The translations under genes were made by a program, and so were the position numbers. Under the pieces are notes generated by a model, which did no database searches, had not been told where the DNA came from, and was given only the letters and a program-made list of their open reading frames with translations. 64,000 nucleotides of DNA from Pseudoflavonifractor sp050943825 (GTDB lineage: Bacteria; Bacillota; Clostridia; Oscillospirales; Oscillospiraceae). Positions within the stretch are counted from its first letter, which is position 1. The number at the start of each line of letters is the position of its first letter. Below, one piece after another: positions 49,332 to 56,915 of the stretch. The DNA lies in contig NZ_JBMNPX010000010.1 in NCBI RefSeq assembly GCF_050943825.1, positions 31,909 through 95,908 of the forward strand. Reading direction: 5' to 3'.

Positions 49332-49775
49332 GAGCGCACGCCTACGCGCTTCTTGTCACGCTCCGGCGGCTGCGCGACGCCCGCCTTCCCTCCGGCGCGG
49401 GCTTGAAACAGAGCCGCGATGCGGCTCTTCGGTTTCGCGCCCTTGCACCGCGCGTCCTCGCAAGCTCCGCATCGCTCACTTTGCCGCAGGCGGCAAAGTT
49501 CGTTCGCTCCGCTGCTCGTCCTTTCCCCAGCAAAGCACTTCGTGCTTTCCCGGGGGCCCCATTCAGCGGGCTGCGCCGCACGCCTGCGCGCTTCTGCGCA
49601 TATACTGAAACGGGGGAGAACCGTCTGGATGGACGGGGGAGGGGTGCGGAAAACGCGCTTTTTTCGCCGCCCGTGTATAAATCCCGCCGCCCCGTGGGAG
49701 AATCATAGTGCTGAGTGTCGGGTCCGCAGAGGGCTGTGACGCCGGTGACTATCAGACCGCGGAGTGTGAGCTTTT
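49332..49775. other. Hairpin-rich non-coding spacer between alr and mazF
   Basis: No credible gene is seen in these 444 bp. The first 300 bp contain several short perfect hairpins (GAGCCG/CGGCTC, TTTGCCGC/GCGGCAAA, AAAGCAC/GTGCTTT, GGGGCCCC), and the style differs from coding DNA. No ribbon-helix-helix antitoxin frame was found where mazE would be expected. The last 130 bp are likely the mazF leader, without a clear promoter. Confidence 0.6.
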
Positions 49776-50141
49776 GTGGATAACAGCGTAAAACGAGGAG
49801 ATATTTTCTATGCCGACCTGAGCCCCGTGGTGGGTAGTGAGCAGGGGGGCGTCCGTCCGGTCCTGATCGTGCAGAACGACACCGGAAACCGGCACAGTCC
49901 CACCGTGATTGCCGCGGCCATCACCTCCCAGACGGGCAAGGCCCGGCTTCCCACCCACATCGAGCTCTCAGCCAGAAGCTACGGGCTTCCCAAGGATTCC
50001 GTGGTGCTGCTGGAGCAGATCCGCACCCTGGATAAGAAGCGGCTGAGAGAGCATATGGGCAGGCTGGACGAGGAGCAGATGCACCGGGTGGACAGTGCCA
50101 TAGCGGTAAGCTTTGGCCTGCATCCCCAGCAGCTGGTCTGA
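49776..50141 (+). CDS. mazF: MazF/PemK-type endoribonuclease toxin
   Basis: A 121-residue mRNA interferase, a type II toxin that cuts RNA at short sequences. Family motifs are KRGDIFYADLSPVVGSEQGG, RPVLIVQNDTGN, HIELSARSYGLPKDSVVLLE and QIRTLDKKRL. It begins at GTG 49776; GGAGTG lies ten bases upstream. In Bacillus the order is alr, antitoxin (ndoAI), toxin (ndoA). Here the antitoxin gene is missing from the spacer and no antitoxin follows. Either the antitoxin is elsewhere or the protein acts as a regulated RNase on its own. Confidence 0.92.
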   Translation: MDNSVKRGDIFYADLSPVVGSEQGGVRPVLIVQNDTGNRHSPTVIAAAITSQTGKARLPTHIELSARSYGLPKDSVVLLEQIRTLDKKRLREHMGRLDEEQMHRVDSAIAVSFGLHPQQLV

Positions 50142-50238
50142 GCGCGGCAGGCTGGAGAGAGAAAGCGCGCGGGCCGGAGGCGGCCCAACAAGCCGTCACG
50201 GCCCGCGCGGCAGAAACCATGATACATAGGAGGACCCC

Positions 50239-50784
50239 ATGAAGAAGCACACCGTTCTCACCAAAGTACTGGCCGGCGGACTGGTGACCGTGACGCTGCT
50301 GGGCGTGGCCTTTGCCGCCGGGCAGCAGGGCACCCAGTCCGACCCTCTGGTGACACTGAGTTATCTGACGGAAAAGGCCACCCCTGAGATTATGACCCAG
50401 GTGGACGCCAAGCTGACTGAGCGGGAGACTGCCCTGAAGAAGGAGCTGGACCAGGCCATCCAGGACTATACCAAGGCCATGGAGGACAAGCTGGCCCAGG
50501 CTGGCGGCGGCAGCGGCCAGTCTGCGTCCTTTGCGGTGGTGGATGTGGCCGCCGGGCAGAAGCTGACGGCTGGCGTGGGCTGTGAGATTATGCTCCGGGT
50601 GGGCAGCGCGGTGTGCTTCACCGATACGGCCCCCGGCTTTATCGACATGACCGACGGCGGCACCCTGGAGAACGGCCAGGCGCTGGTGAAGAACCACCTG
50701 TACATGGCCACCATTGAGGGCCGGGGCTTCACCGCCCAGAACGCGGTGAAGGTGCTGGTCCGGGGCAGCTACACCGTGGGCTGA
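50239..50784 (+). CDS. Secreted protein of unknown function
   Basis: A 181-residue exported protein. It has a signal peptide (MKKHTVLTKVLAGGLVTVTL, likely cut after AFA), then a helical charged region (residues 45-85, TEKATPEIMTQVDAKLTERE onward), a Gly/Ser hinge and a beta-rich C-terminal domain (GCEIMLRVGSAVC, then FIDMTDGGTLENGQALVKNH). I do not recognise a named family. The C-terminal half looks like a small all-beta binding domain. ATG 50239 follows ATAGGAGGACCCC. It lies 97 bp after mazF and ends at a terminator. Confidence 0.65.
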   Translation: MKKHTVLTKVLAGGLVTVTLLGVAFAAGQQGTQSDPLVTLSYLTEKATPEIMTQVDAKLTERETALKKELDQAIQDYTKAMEDKLAQAGGGSGQSASFAVVDVAAGQKLTAGVGCEIMLRVGSAVCFTDTAPGFIDMTDGGTLENGQALVKNHLYMATIEGRGFTAQNAVKVLVRGSYTVG

Positions 50785-50804
50785 AAACTGTATACCGAAA
50801 TTTC

Positions 50805-50840
50805 ACTGGGTGCGGGCAGTTTGTCCGCACCCAGTATTTT
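50805..50840 (+). terminator. Terminator after the secreted protein gene
   Basis: An 11-bp perfect stem (50805-50815 with 50825-50835) followed by ATTTTATG. Confidence 0.78.
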
Positions 50841-50871
50841 ATGGTGAGTTTGCTGAAAAATGGGGTGGTAA

Positions 50872-50900
50872 TTGACAAGAATTTGGGGAAGTTATACCAT
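50872..50900 (+). promoter_or_regulatory. Promoter of the small membrane protein gene
   Basis: A perfect -35 TTGACA (50872-50877) and -10 TACCAT (50895-50900) at 17 bp. The leader contains a possible 18-codon frame from GTG 50923 whose stop overlaps the next start (ATGA). Confidence 0.55.
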
Positions 50901-50975
50901 AATAAAGGAGAGAACTATCCTTGTGCCGAAGGAAGCAGCGTACTTCGCGGATGGGCTGAGAGGAGGCTATCAGAG

Positions 50976-51428
50976 ATGAGAAAGGAAAAGCATTGGGCAC
51001 TGGACGTGACCCTAGTCCTTGTATTGCTCTGTCAGGTGGGATTTTTGCTCACCCTTGTCTTTCATGACGTCTACCTGACGGACTTCCCCGATTACGTCCT
51101 GAGCGAATATTTCTCCCTGGCGCCCCTCACCCAGGGCCAGCAGGAGGTGCTGGGGGTGTACAAAGTGGCGGAGACCTGTCTGCTGCTGGCCTGCTATGGG
51201 GCCACCCTCTACATCAGGTTTTCCAGGACATACCGGGAGGAGGCTAAGGCCATCCACTTCGGCGGCGTGATGCTGGCGGTGTTTTTCCTGGCCTTCTTCA
51301 TCCGCATGGCGGTACGGAGCGCCTATGTGAGCATTGCCCTGAACGCCCTGGGGACGGAGGTCTACGCCCTGGCTCTGCTGTACTTTGTCCTGCGGCTGAA
51401 GAAGCGCATGACAGCAAAATACGCATGA
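50976..51428 (+). CDS. Small membrane protein of unknown function
   Basis: A 150-residue protein with four predicted transmembrane helices (about residues 8-28, 65-85, 95-115 and 120-140). The second begins TCLLLACYGATLYIRF and the third reads GGVMLAVFFLAFFIRMAV. The short external loop contains YLTDFPDYVLSEYFSL. No family recognised. ATG 50976 follows AGGAGG at nine bases; an upstream in-frame ATG at 50841 lies before the promoter and is excluded. Monocistronic. Confidence 0.65.
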   Translation: MRKEKHWALDVTLVLVLLCQVGFLLTLVFHDVYLTDFPDYVLSEYFSLAPLTQGQQEVLGVYKVAETCLLLACYGATLYIRFSRTYREEAKAIHFGGVMLAVFFLAFFIRMAVRSAYVSIALNALGTEVYALALLYFVLRLKKRMTAKYA

Positions 51429-51443
51429 AACAGGCAAGAATAA

Positions 51444-51476
51444 GCGGCCCCCTCCGGCACTGGCGGAGGGGACCGC
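51444..51476. terminator. Terminator between the membrane protein gene and the ABC-F gene
   Basis: A 13-bp stem with one mismatch (51444-51456 with 51464-51476) between convergent stop codons. Confidence 0.7.
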
Positions 51477-51480
51477 TGCA

Positions 51481-52968
51481 TTATGTCCGCTCCAGGCGGA
51501 GCGTCCGGGTGGCCACAGCGTCCAGAAAGCTGCGGTCGTGCTCCACCAGCAGCATGGTGGGCTGATATTCCAGAATCAGCTGTTCCAGCTGTATCCGGGA
51601 GAACAGGTCGATGTAGTTGAGGGGCTCGTCCCAGACATAGAGGTGGGCGCTCTGGCACAGGCTGCGGGCCAGCAGCACCTTTTTCTTCTGCCCGGCGCTG
51701 TAACCGGCCATGTCCTTTTCAAACTGTGCCCGGGAGAAATCCAGCTTTCGCAGTATGGTCTTGAACAGCGTCTCGTCAATGCCGCTCTCGTCGGCGAAGT
51801 CGGTCAGATTGCCACGAAGAAAGGACGAGTCCTGGGGGACAATGGACACCACCAGTCCGGAGGCCAGGGACAGCGAACCGGTGTGGGGAATCTCCTGCCC
51901 GCACACCAATTTGAGCAGGCTGGACTTGCCTGTGCCGTTGCGGCCGGTCAGGGCCAGCCGTTCCCCCTGCGTGAGGGTAAAGGACACCGGAGCGCACACC
52001 GGCCCCAGGCCGTAGTCGGAGGCCAGACGGTCCGCCTCTGCCAGGCGCTGTTTGGGGTGGGAGAGGGGATGGAGCTTCAGCGGCGGGGCCTGCTCGATGT
52101 TTTTCAGCAGTGTGCTCTTCTCCTCAGCGGCCTCCCGGCGGCGGTTCTCCGCCGCCTTGGAACGCTTCATCACCTTGGCCGCCTTGTGGCCGATATACCC
52201 CCGGTCAGGCCGCAGGCCGGAATTCCGGGTGCCGATTTTGGCGGCCTCGGCCCTGTCCGACCAGACGGCGGTCCGGCGGGCGGCGGCGTCCAGACGGGCA
52301 ATATCCCGGCGGAGCTTTTCGTTTTCCGCACGCTCCCACTGGTCCCGGCGCTGCTTGTTCTCCCACCAGGAGGAGAAATTCCCCTGCTGAAGGTCGAAAT
52401 TCTGCTTGTTGATGGACAGAATGTGGTCCGTGCAGCCGTCCAGAAAGGCCCGGTCGTGGGAGACCAGGATAAAGCCCTGTTTTCGGCTCAGGTAGCGGCT
52501 CACCACCTGTCTGCCCTCCAGGTCCAGGTGGTTGGTGGGCTCGTCCAGCAGGAGGAACCGGTTGGGGCGGAGAAAGAGAGCCGCCAGCAGCAGCTTGGTC
52601 TGCTCCCCGTTGGACAGGGAGGAGAAGGGGCGGAAGAGGGCCTCCGGGTCCAGCTCCAGGTCGGAGAGCTCCCGGTAGATCTCCCAGCTCTCCGTCTCGG
52701 GCAGCAGGGCCTCCACCACCTCCATGGCGTCCCGCTCCGGGTGGAGCACGGGGAAGGGAAAGTAGTCAAAGGTCACGGAGGCGGAGATGGTTCCGGCATA
52801 TTCATATTCGCCCATCAGCAGCCGGAGCAGGGTGGTCTTGCCCCGGCCGTTGCGCCCCACCAACCCCAGCCTCCAGCTGGTGTCCAGCTGGAGGGAGGCG
52901 TGCTCAAACACGTTGTCCCAGCTGCCGTCATAGGCGAAGGTCAAATCGGTTATCTGAATCAGAGACAT
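51481..52968 (-). CDS. Lsa-type ABC-F ribosomal protection protein
   Basis: A 495-residue protein with two ABC ATPase domains and no membrane segment. Walker A motifs are VGRNGRGKTTLLRL (38-45) and TGRNGTGKSSLLKL. Signatures are LSNGEQTKLLLAA and YSAGQKKKVLLAR, with Walker B LLLDEPTNHLD and YVWDEPLNYID. The start MSLIQITDLTFAYDGSWDNV and the long inter-domain linker match the Lsa/CplR group, which displaces lincosamides, streptogramin A and pleuromutilins from the ribosome. ATG 52968 follows GTGAGGTGATCCAT. The leader has a strong promoter, a tiny ORF and a terminator 25 bp before the start, as expected for antibiotic-induced attenuation. Confidence 0.9.
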   Translation of the reverse strand: MSLIQITDLTFAYDGSWDNVFEHASLQLDTSWRLGLVGRNGRGKTTLLRLLMGEYEYAGTISASVTFDYFPFPVLHPERDAMEVVEALLPETESWEIYRELSDLELDPEALFRPFSSLSNGEQTKLLLAALFLRPNRFLLLDEPTNHLDLEGRQVVSRYLSRKQGFILVSHDRAFLDGCTDHILSINKQNFDLQQGNFSSWWENKQRRDQWERAENEKLRRDIARLDAAARRTAVWSDRAEAAKIGTRNSGLRPDRGYIGHKAAKVMKRSKAAENRRREAAEEKSTLLKNIEQAPPLKLHPLSHPKQRLAEADRLASDYGLGPVCAPVSFTLTQGERLALTGRNGTGKSSLLKLVCGQEIPHTGSLSLASGLVVSIVPQDSSFLRGNLTDFADESGIDETLFKTILRKLDFSRAQFEKDMAGYSAGQKKKVLLARSLCQSAHLYVWDEPLNYIDLFSRIQLEQLILEYQPTMLLVEHDRSFLDAVATRTLRLERT

Positions 52969-52984
52969 ATGGATCACCTCACGG

Positions 52985-53022
52985 AAAATAAAAATGGGCG
53001 CAGGAGAAAACCCTGCGCCCAT
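52985..53022 (-). terminator. Attenuator terminator in the ABC-F leader
   Basis: On the minus strand a perfect stem (ATGGGCGCAG with CTGCGCCCAT, 52994-53003 and 53013-53022) is followed by TTTTTATTTT. It lies only about 25 bp before the ABC-F start codon, so it must be read through for expression. Confidence 0.8.
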
Positions 53023-53140
53023 ACCGGTGCGGTGACGGTAGGAAAACAGGGAAGATACAGCAAGACTTCCTCCTGCCCGGGCCGCAGCAAAACAGAGCAG
53101 GTCGTCCCTGCCCGGCTGCATATTCCGGAAAAACAGAAGG

Positions 53141-53170
53141 TTACTTGCGCATCTTCCCAACTCCAATCAT
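53141..53170 (-). CDS. Possible ABC-F leader peptide (MIGVGKMRK, or MRK)
   Basis: Just after the promoter, an ATG at 53168-53170 opens a nine-codon frame, MIGVGKMRK then TAA. The internal ATG at 53150-53152 (peptide MRK) is better placed behind a GGAG ribosome site. Drug-stalled ribosomes on such tiny leader ORFs commonly control ABC-F and erm genes. Translation is not shown. Confidence 0.45.
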   Translation of the reverse strand: MIGVGKMRK

Positions 53171-53185
53171 GATAAATTTGTCTCA

Positions 53186-53214
53186 AGTATAGCCAATACC
53201 CCGCGGATTGTCAA
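53186..53214 (-). promoter_or_regulatory. Consensus promoter of the ABC-F gene
   Basis: Minus strand: perfect -35 TTGACA (53209-53214), 17 bp, -10 TATACT (53186-53191). The -35 overlaps the stop codon of the DUF5317 gene. The start codon is about 210 bp downstream. Confidence 0.85.
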
Positions 53215-53771
53215 CCCAGGACCATCCAGCGGGGCAGCTTTACAGGTTTCATCACGGCCAGCAGGCAGAAGAACACGCCGGCGGCCAGCAAAATATCCCC
53301 CACACTGGCGAAGCCGCCCAGAAAGGGGATGGGGCAGTAGATGACGTCGCCCAGAAAAATCAGCCTGGTGGAGCTGTTTTCCAGCGCATACATGGGCACA
53401 GCGCCAGAGGTGAGCTGGGCCAGGCCCTCGGGGGAGAGAAGCTCAGCCGCGGCGGCGGACACGGGCATCCGCCAGCCGTTGGCGGCGATGACCGCCAGAT
53501 TGCACAGGCTGCCCAATCCCGCCAGCAGGGCGGTGCGCTTGAGCCTGCGGTTGCGCCACAGAAAAAGAAAGAGCATGGCGTAGGAGGCCAGAAGGAGTAC
53601 CGCCGCCCAGGGGAGGTAGTGCTCCACCGGCAGCAGCGCCAGGGCCCGCTGTATCAGCAGGGCCAGGATGGGCAGGGGCAGCAGGTAGAGAGGCGTCTCC
53701 ACAAAACGGGCCAGCCGTCCGCCGGTACACCAGCCCAGCACCAGGGCAAGGAGAATGGCCAGACTCAGCAT
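53211..53771 (-). CDS. DUF5317-type membrane protein
   Basis: A 186-residue protein with five or six transmembrane helices, starting MLSLAILLALVLGWCTGGRL. The segments NLAVIAANGWRMPVS and GDVIYCPIPFLGGFASVGDI match the DUF5317 family (Firmicutes and Chloroflexi, function unknown), where an N-x-GRMPV and GD pattern is conserved. The gene overlaps the end of the upstream HD-GYP gene by seven bases, so the two are translationally coupled and probably act together. Stop codon overlaps the -35 box of the ABC-F promoter. Confidence 0.78.
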   Translation of the reverse strand: MLSLAILLALVLGWCTGGRLARFVETPLYLLPLPILALLIQRALALLPVEHYLPWAAVLLLASYAMLFLFLWRNRRLKRTALLAGLGSLCNLAVIAANGWRMPVSAAAAELLSPEGLAQLTSGAVPMYALENSSTRLIFLGDVIYCPIPFLGGFASVGDILLAAGVFFCLLAVMKPVKLPRWMVLG

Positions 53772-55093
53772 GGGGCGCCTCCCGAATCCGGCAGGGACTG
53801 GATGCAGCGGGAGAGCTCACCCGACTCGGCCAGGGCGGCGGTGATTTCCGCCACGGCGGGGTGGAACTGCTTTCCCGCCTCCTCCCGGAGGATGCGGCCC
53901 GCGTCCTGGGGCGTCCGGGCCTTGCAGTAGGGCCGGGCGCTGGTGATGGCGTCGTAGGAATCGGCGGCGCCCAGAATGTAGACCTCCAGCGGGAGGGCGT
54001 CTCCGGCGGTGCCGTCGGGATAGCCGCCGCCGTCATAGTGCTCGTGATGGCAGCGGACAAAAATCAGAATGTCCTTGTAGGCGTCCATGGTCTCCAGAAT
54101 GCCCACGCCCCGCAGGGGGTGGGTCTGGATAACGGTGCGCTCCTCGGGGGTGAGGGGACCGGGCTTCTGCAGGATGGAGTCGGGGATGCCGATTTTACCC
54201 AGGTCGTGGAAGAGGGCGCCGGTGCGGAGAAGTTCAATCCGCTTGGCGGGCAGCTTCATCTCCTGGGCAATGCGGCAGGCGTAGGCGCTGACCCGGCCGG
54301 AGTGACCCTTGGTGTAGGTGTCCTTGGCTTCCAGCGCGGCGGTGAGGGCCTCCACCATGCTGTGCTGCTGCCGCTGGAAGGAGAGATAGAGCTTGAAGGA
54401 GTAGCGGGCCAGCAGCAGGGGGAGCATGAACAGCAGGGCCAGCCACACGCCGGACTTCATGGTCAGCAGCATGGAGAGAAAGTACCCAATGGGGGAGGCG
54501 CAGGCCACGCTGGGCAGCAGTCCCAGAAACATCTGGAAGATGGTGGGGTAGAAGGGAGTGCTGTACTCCAGCATGTAGAAGAGGAGCATGACCACCGAGT
54601 TGAAGAACATGGCGGTCAGAATAAAGAGCAGGGCGGGCAGCAGCACACCGGGAAGGGAGATATCGCCCGGAATACCGCCGGACAGATAGTAGAACACTCC
54701 GCCCACCCAGTAGGACAGGGCGTGGTCGCCGATGTTGAAGAAGGTTTTCAGCGGCGAGGTGTTGAAGATGTGCTGGTACCCCTTGCCGTCGGGGGTGGAG
54801 ACCACCACGAAGGGGAAGGAGATGGCACTGACCAGAACGGCAGCCTCCGGTCCCAGCAGGAGGGTTGAGGTGAGAATGCTGATAAAGGACAGGTCCACGG
54901 TGCAGTCGTCCCGGATGTACAGGGGCAGACAACAGCAGACCCAGCTGAGGAACAGAAGGAGGAGCAGCGTCCCCAGGATTTCCGGACTCCAGTTTGAGGA
55001 GTGACGGACAAAAAAAGACCAGCCGGACCAGACGAGGGCGGCCGTACCGAGGCAGCCCACACAGGCCAGATAGCCTTTTGAAACAGGACGCAT
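53765..55093 (-). CDS. HD-GYP domain protein with membrane sensor region
   Basis: A 442-residue protein. The N-terminal 225 residues hold about seven hydrophobic segments (a membrane-embedded sensor). The C-terminal half is an HD-GYP phosphohydrolase: KGHSGRVSAYACRIAQEM, the metal-binding HDLGKIGIPDSIL and the diagnostic HHEHYDGGGYPDG. HD-GYP enzymes usually break down c-di-GMP; the key residues are intact. ATG 55093 follows AGGAGGGTCGCTT. It is coupled to the DUF5317 gene downstream and preceded by a 27-codon frame and a perfect palindrome. The signal sensed is unknown. Confidence 0.88.
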   Translation of the reverse strand: MRPVSKGYLACVGCLGTAALVWSGWSFFVRHSSNWSPEILGTLLLLLFLSWVCCCLPLYIRDDCTVDLSFISILTSTLLLGPEAAVLVSAISFPFVVVSTPDGKGYQHIFNTSPLKTFFNIGDHALSYWVGGVFYYLSGGIPGDISLPGVLLPALLFILTAMFFNSVVMLLFYMLEYSTPFYPTIFQMFLGLLPSVACASPIGYFLSMLLTMKSGVWLALLFMLPLLLARYSFKLYLSFQRQQHSMVEALTAALEAKDTYTKGHSGRVSAYACRIAQEMKLPAKRIELLRTGALFHDLGKIGIPDSILQKPGPLTPEERTVIQTHPLRGVGILETMDAYKDILIFVRCHHEHYDGGGYPDGTAGDALPLEVYILGAADSYDAITSARPYCKARTPQDAGRILREEAGKQFHPAVAEITAALAESGELSRCIQSLPDSGGAPC

Positions 55094-55130
55094 AAGCGAC
55101 CCTCCTACCGGTGAAAATTGAGAAATGGGG

Positions 55131-55158
55131 CCCGGGAGCCCTGCGCAGGGCTCCCGGG
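55131..55158. repeat. 28-bp perfect palindrome upstream of the HD-GYP gene
   Basis: CCCGGGAGCCCTGC and its exact reverse complement meet with almost no loop between the 27-codon frame and the HD-GYP start. It may form an intra-operon RNA hairpin that processes or attenuates the transcript; a T run is lacking. Confidence 0.6.
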
Positions 55159-55168
55159 GTGGTGCGGG

Positions 55169-55252
55169 TCAGCGGAGGGTGAAGAACGCGCCGCCGGCCA
55201 GGACCAGGGAAACAAGGGAAGTGAGCGCAACATACAGCTTCGCCTTATTCAT
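55169..55252 (-). CDS. 27-residue hydrophobic small protein
   Basis: An ATG at 55252 behind GGAGGCTGTATTCG opens a 27-codon frame. The product is MNKAKLYVALTSLVSLVLAG followed by GAFFTLR, one short transmembrane or signal-like helix with charged ends. It lies on the same strand between an unknown soluble protein and the HD-GYP gene. A membrane microprotein partnering the HD-GYP sensor is possible. The ribosome site and clean composition support it, but translation is unproven. Confidence 0.5.
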   Translation of the reverse strand: MNKAKLYVALTSLVSLVLAGGAFFTLR

Positions 55253-55325
55253 CGAATACAGCCTCCTTGACAGTGGTACTCTGTCATTCGCTAGAGACAG
55301 GCCATATCCGCTTCGCTAACAAAGA

Positions 55326-55991
55326 TTAAGAGCCGCTGCCCTCCTCACGGGCAAAGGCGAGGGTGAGAATCCGGCGGTTTACGCCGTCCAGAGTGGCCAG
55401 GGCCACGGAGAAATTGGGGTCCTCTCCCAGGTAGCAGGCACCCAGAAGAGCCTCGGTTTTTCCGGCCTGCTCCAGCCGCAGCCCCACCATCACAGCCACC
55501 TGACTGCCGATGGGAACCTGCTTGAGTTCCTCCAGGCAGAAGCGGCAGCCGGGGGCCAGAAACTGGTTGATGGCGTCGGTGGTGGCCTGGGCGATGGCCC
55601 GGCTCCGCCCGGCGGAGGAGTGATCGGAGTGGGCGATGCCCTTGTGGGACACGTCGCCAACCCGCAGGGAGACCGACACATCCACGCCGCTCCGCCCTGT
55701 GGACAGCTCCAGCTTGTCACAGATCAGCCGCCGCTGCACCACGGTGGGAAGGCCGGGAATCTGGGCCACGCTGACAATCCGGTGGTCCAGCTCCAGCTGG
55801 AACCGGGCCAGCAGGGCGGACTGGACGTCCCGCACAATCTGCTTGGGGGAGCGGGACTGGTCGGAGAGGACATGGACCTCCCGGACGGCAGAGCCTTCCG
55901 TGACAAATTCCACGCTGAGCACACCGGGGAGCTTTTCAGTCAACGCCTTCCACGGGGCGGTGTCGGAAGAAGAAAGGACGGTCTGTGCCAT
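55326..55991 (-). CDS. Conserved-looking protein of unknown function
   Basis: A 221-residue soluble protein starting MAQTVLSSSDTAPWKALTEK at ATG 55991 after GGAGGCACTC; a TTG further upstream has no site. It appears to have two alpha/beta halves. The first reads GVLSVEFVTEGSAVREVHVL, and the second contains DVSVSLRVGDVSHKGIAHSD, then SSAGRSRAIAQATTDAINQF. The second half is reminiscent of small regulatory domains with a H-SSAGRSRA loop; I cannot name the family. It has a near-consensus promoter and heads the HD-GYP/DUF5317 gene set. Confidence 0.6.
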   Translation of the reverse strand: MAQTVLSSSDTAPWKALTEKLPGVLSVEFVTEGSAVREVHVLSDQSRSPKQIVRDVQSALLARFQLELDHRIVSVAQIPGLPTVVQRRLICDKLELSTGRSGVDVSVSLRVGDVSHKGIAHSDHSSAGRSRAIAQATTDAINQFLAPGCRFCLEELKQVPIGSQVAVMVGLRLEQAGKTEALLGACYLGEDPNFSVALATLDGVNRRILTLAFAREEGSGS

Positions 55992-56063
55992 GAGTGCCTC
56001 CAAGATATCAGGATTCCGGACAGAGAAGATGGATGTTTCTGTCAAAATATCGCATGCGTATAC

Positions 56064-56092
56064 ATTATACAGACTTCGACAAAAGTACGCAA
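56064..56092 (-). promoter_or_regulatory. Promoter of the unknown protein/HD-GYP gene set
   Basis: Minus strand: -35 TTGCGT (56087-56092), 17 bp, perfect -10 TATAAT (56064-56069). Confidence 0.75.
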
Positions 56093-56181
56093 GTCACTTG
56101 CAGAATTTTCACAAAAAATGAGACTGGAAAATGTGACCAAATTTTGCATACATATAAGAAAAGGAGAAAGGGGGCGGCACA

Positions 56182-56760
56182 GTGGAGGAAATGCACATTC
56201 CGCTGAGAAGACCGGAGGGGACGGTACAGGTGCGGGAGGAGGGGCTCCAGGCGGTCATTTCCGCCCGGGCGGCGGATGACGGCGGGGGGCTCTACAAGCT
56301 GCACCTGCTGGGAAAGGGGGGCAGCCTGCTGCTGGGGACCATGCTTCCGGAGGGGGGATCGCTCCGTCTGCGGCGGACAATCCCTGTGGACCAGCTGCGC
56401 CGTCAGGGGCTGTGGCCGCCCACCGGGGCGGAAATCCGGCTGGCCTACGCCTTCGGGCAGCAGACCGGGGAAGGGACTCAGCCCCCCGCGGGCTGGGTCA
56501 GGGAGGACCATCCCGCCCGGCTCATGGGGGAGCAACTGCTCAAAGAGTGCGCCGCTCCGTTGAAAGGGGGCCTGCTCAAACGGGAGGGAGAGGGCTTTGT
56601 GCTGGCCCTGCCCTGGGAGCCGGGGGGCGTCTTTCCCATGACACCCCTGTTCTGCTTCGCGTCGGCCGAGCGGATGGACGGCCGGGGCTACGCCGTGTTC
56701 CGGTTCACCGCCCGGGGCTGTCCCCGGCTGCGGCCGGAGCCGGAGAAAAAGGGGCGGTAA
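56182..56760 (+). CDS. Hypothetical protein
   Basis: A 192-residue soluble protein starting at GTG 56182 (product MEEMHIPLRRPEGTVQVREE) after AAAGGGGGCGGCACA; an ATG three codons later is an alternative. The first 90 residues look like a beta-sandwich (YKLHLLGKGGSLLLGTMLPE). The C-terminal half is less regular and ends in a basic tail. No motif or family recognised. The gene is divergent from the 55991 gene and precedes mrnC by 155 bp. Confidence 0.55.
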   Translation: MEEMHIPLRRPEGTVQVREEGLQAVISARAADDGGGLYKLHLLGKGGSLLLGTMLPEGGSLRLRRTIPVDQLRRQGLWPPTGAEIRLAYAFGQQTGEGTQPPAGWVREDHPARLMGEQLLKECAAPLKGGLLKREGEGFVLALPWEPGGVFPMTPLFCFASAERMDGRGYAVFRFTARGCPRLRPEPEKKGR

Positions 56761-56815
56761 TCTCCTTGTTCCGGCGGCGCTTGTGTGGTAAACTGCCTGT
56801 GACGGCCCGGGAAGG

Positions 56816-56844
56816 TTGTAACCCGGGCCCCATTGCTGTATAAT
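56816..56844 (+). promoter_or_regulatory. Promoter of mrnC-rqcH
   Basis: The -35 TTGTAA (56816-56821) and perfect -10 TATAAT (56839-56844) are 17 bp apart. A GGCCCGGG/CCCGGGCC hairpin overlaps the -35 region (56804-56828) and may end the previous transcript. Confidence 0.65.
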
Positions 56845-56915
56845 AATGCCTGCTTAATCAAACGTCCGGCGGCATCCGCTGCCGGCGCAGACATAAGAGA
56901 CAGAGGTAGAATACC

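Noticed and set aside
49403..49708. A 101-codon plus-strand frame in the alr-mazF spacer as a possible mazE antitoxin
   Set aside because: The translation is Ala/Arg/Pro-rich without a ribbon-helix-helix pattern, there is no ribosome site, and the region is dominated by hairpins.
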